The notes below the pieces were generated by a model that was given only the letters and a program-made list of their open reading frames with translations, was not told where the DNA came from and did no database searches. From Spirogloea muscicola (lineage: Eukaryota > Streptophyta > Zygnematophyceae > Spirogloeales > Spirogloeaceae): a DNA stretch of 11,687 nucleotides. The DNA is taken from contig WELB01000147.1 of NCBI GenBank assembly GCA_009602725.1, positions 253,848-265,534 on the forward strand. Direction: 5' to 3'. The position numbers and the translations under genes are program-made. Shown one piece after another: positions 11,500 through 11,687 of this stretch (its first letter is position 1; every line of letters begins with the position of its first letter).

Positions 11500-11687
<188 letters not shown>

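Overview
The window is a piece of nuclear genome from a green plant lineage, most likely a GC-rich chlorophyte alga (trebouxiophyte-like). The genes are split by many short spliceosomal introns of about 86-320 bp, and one of about 470 bp. The proteins are of plant/algal type, and degenerate CCCTAAA-type (plant-telomere-like) tracts lie in introns. It is not bacterial or viral: I see no operon, Shine-Dalgarno logic, CRISPR array, integrase or transposase. The genus cannot be fixed from sequence alone.

Layout: (1) 1-122 is pure poly-T. (2) 123-2280 (+) is an inositol-transporter-type MFS sugar porter, six exons, 5'-truncated by the poly-T, with a cysteine-rich PSI-type loop. (3) 2281-2804 is a convergent intergenic region. 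(4) 2805-7406 (-) is a complete 16-exon gene for an apoptosis inhibitor 5 (API5) homologue, 545 aa as modelled. Every junction keeps frame, and one intron is GC-AG. (5) 7407-7921 is a GC-rich divergent 5' region with a 27-nt poly-T and a GCC run. (6) 7922-9970 (+) is a gene with an acidic N-terminal half and a degenerate thioredoxin-like C-terminal domain resembling the plastid proteins MRL7/SVR4; its first exon is unsure. (7) 9971-10566 is a second convergent intergenic region. (8) 10567-11492 (-) is the 3' part of a plant-type BAG co-chaperone gene (ubiquitin-like plus BAG domains), cut off upstream. (9) 11535-11687 is a CGG run followed by poly-A.

The genes alternate in strand (+ - + -), giving two tail-to-tail pairs and one head-to-head pair. 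They do not form a pathway: membrane transport of inositol, a nuclear survival/RNA-associated HEAT-repeat protein, a plastid transcription/redox-type protein and an Hsp70 co-chaperone. I found no convincing new biological system. The points most worth a second look are structural: equal-length homopolymer caps that cut into genes and always adjoin CCG-type runs, telomere-like tracts in introns with the C-rich strand always sense, a perfect 20-bp intronic hairpin, a GC-AG intron and a redox-dead-looking thioredoxin fold. Splice sites were placed by eye from GT/AG signals, phase and remembered family alignments; no transcript data were available.
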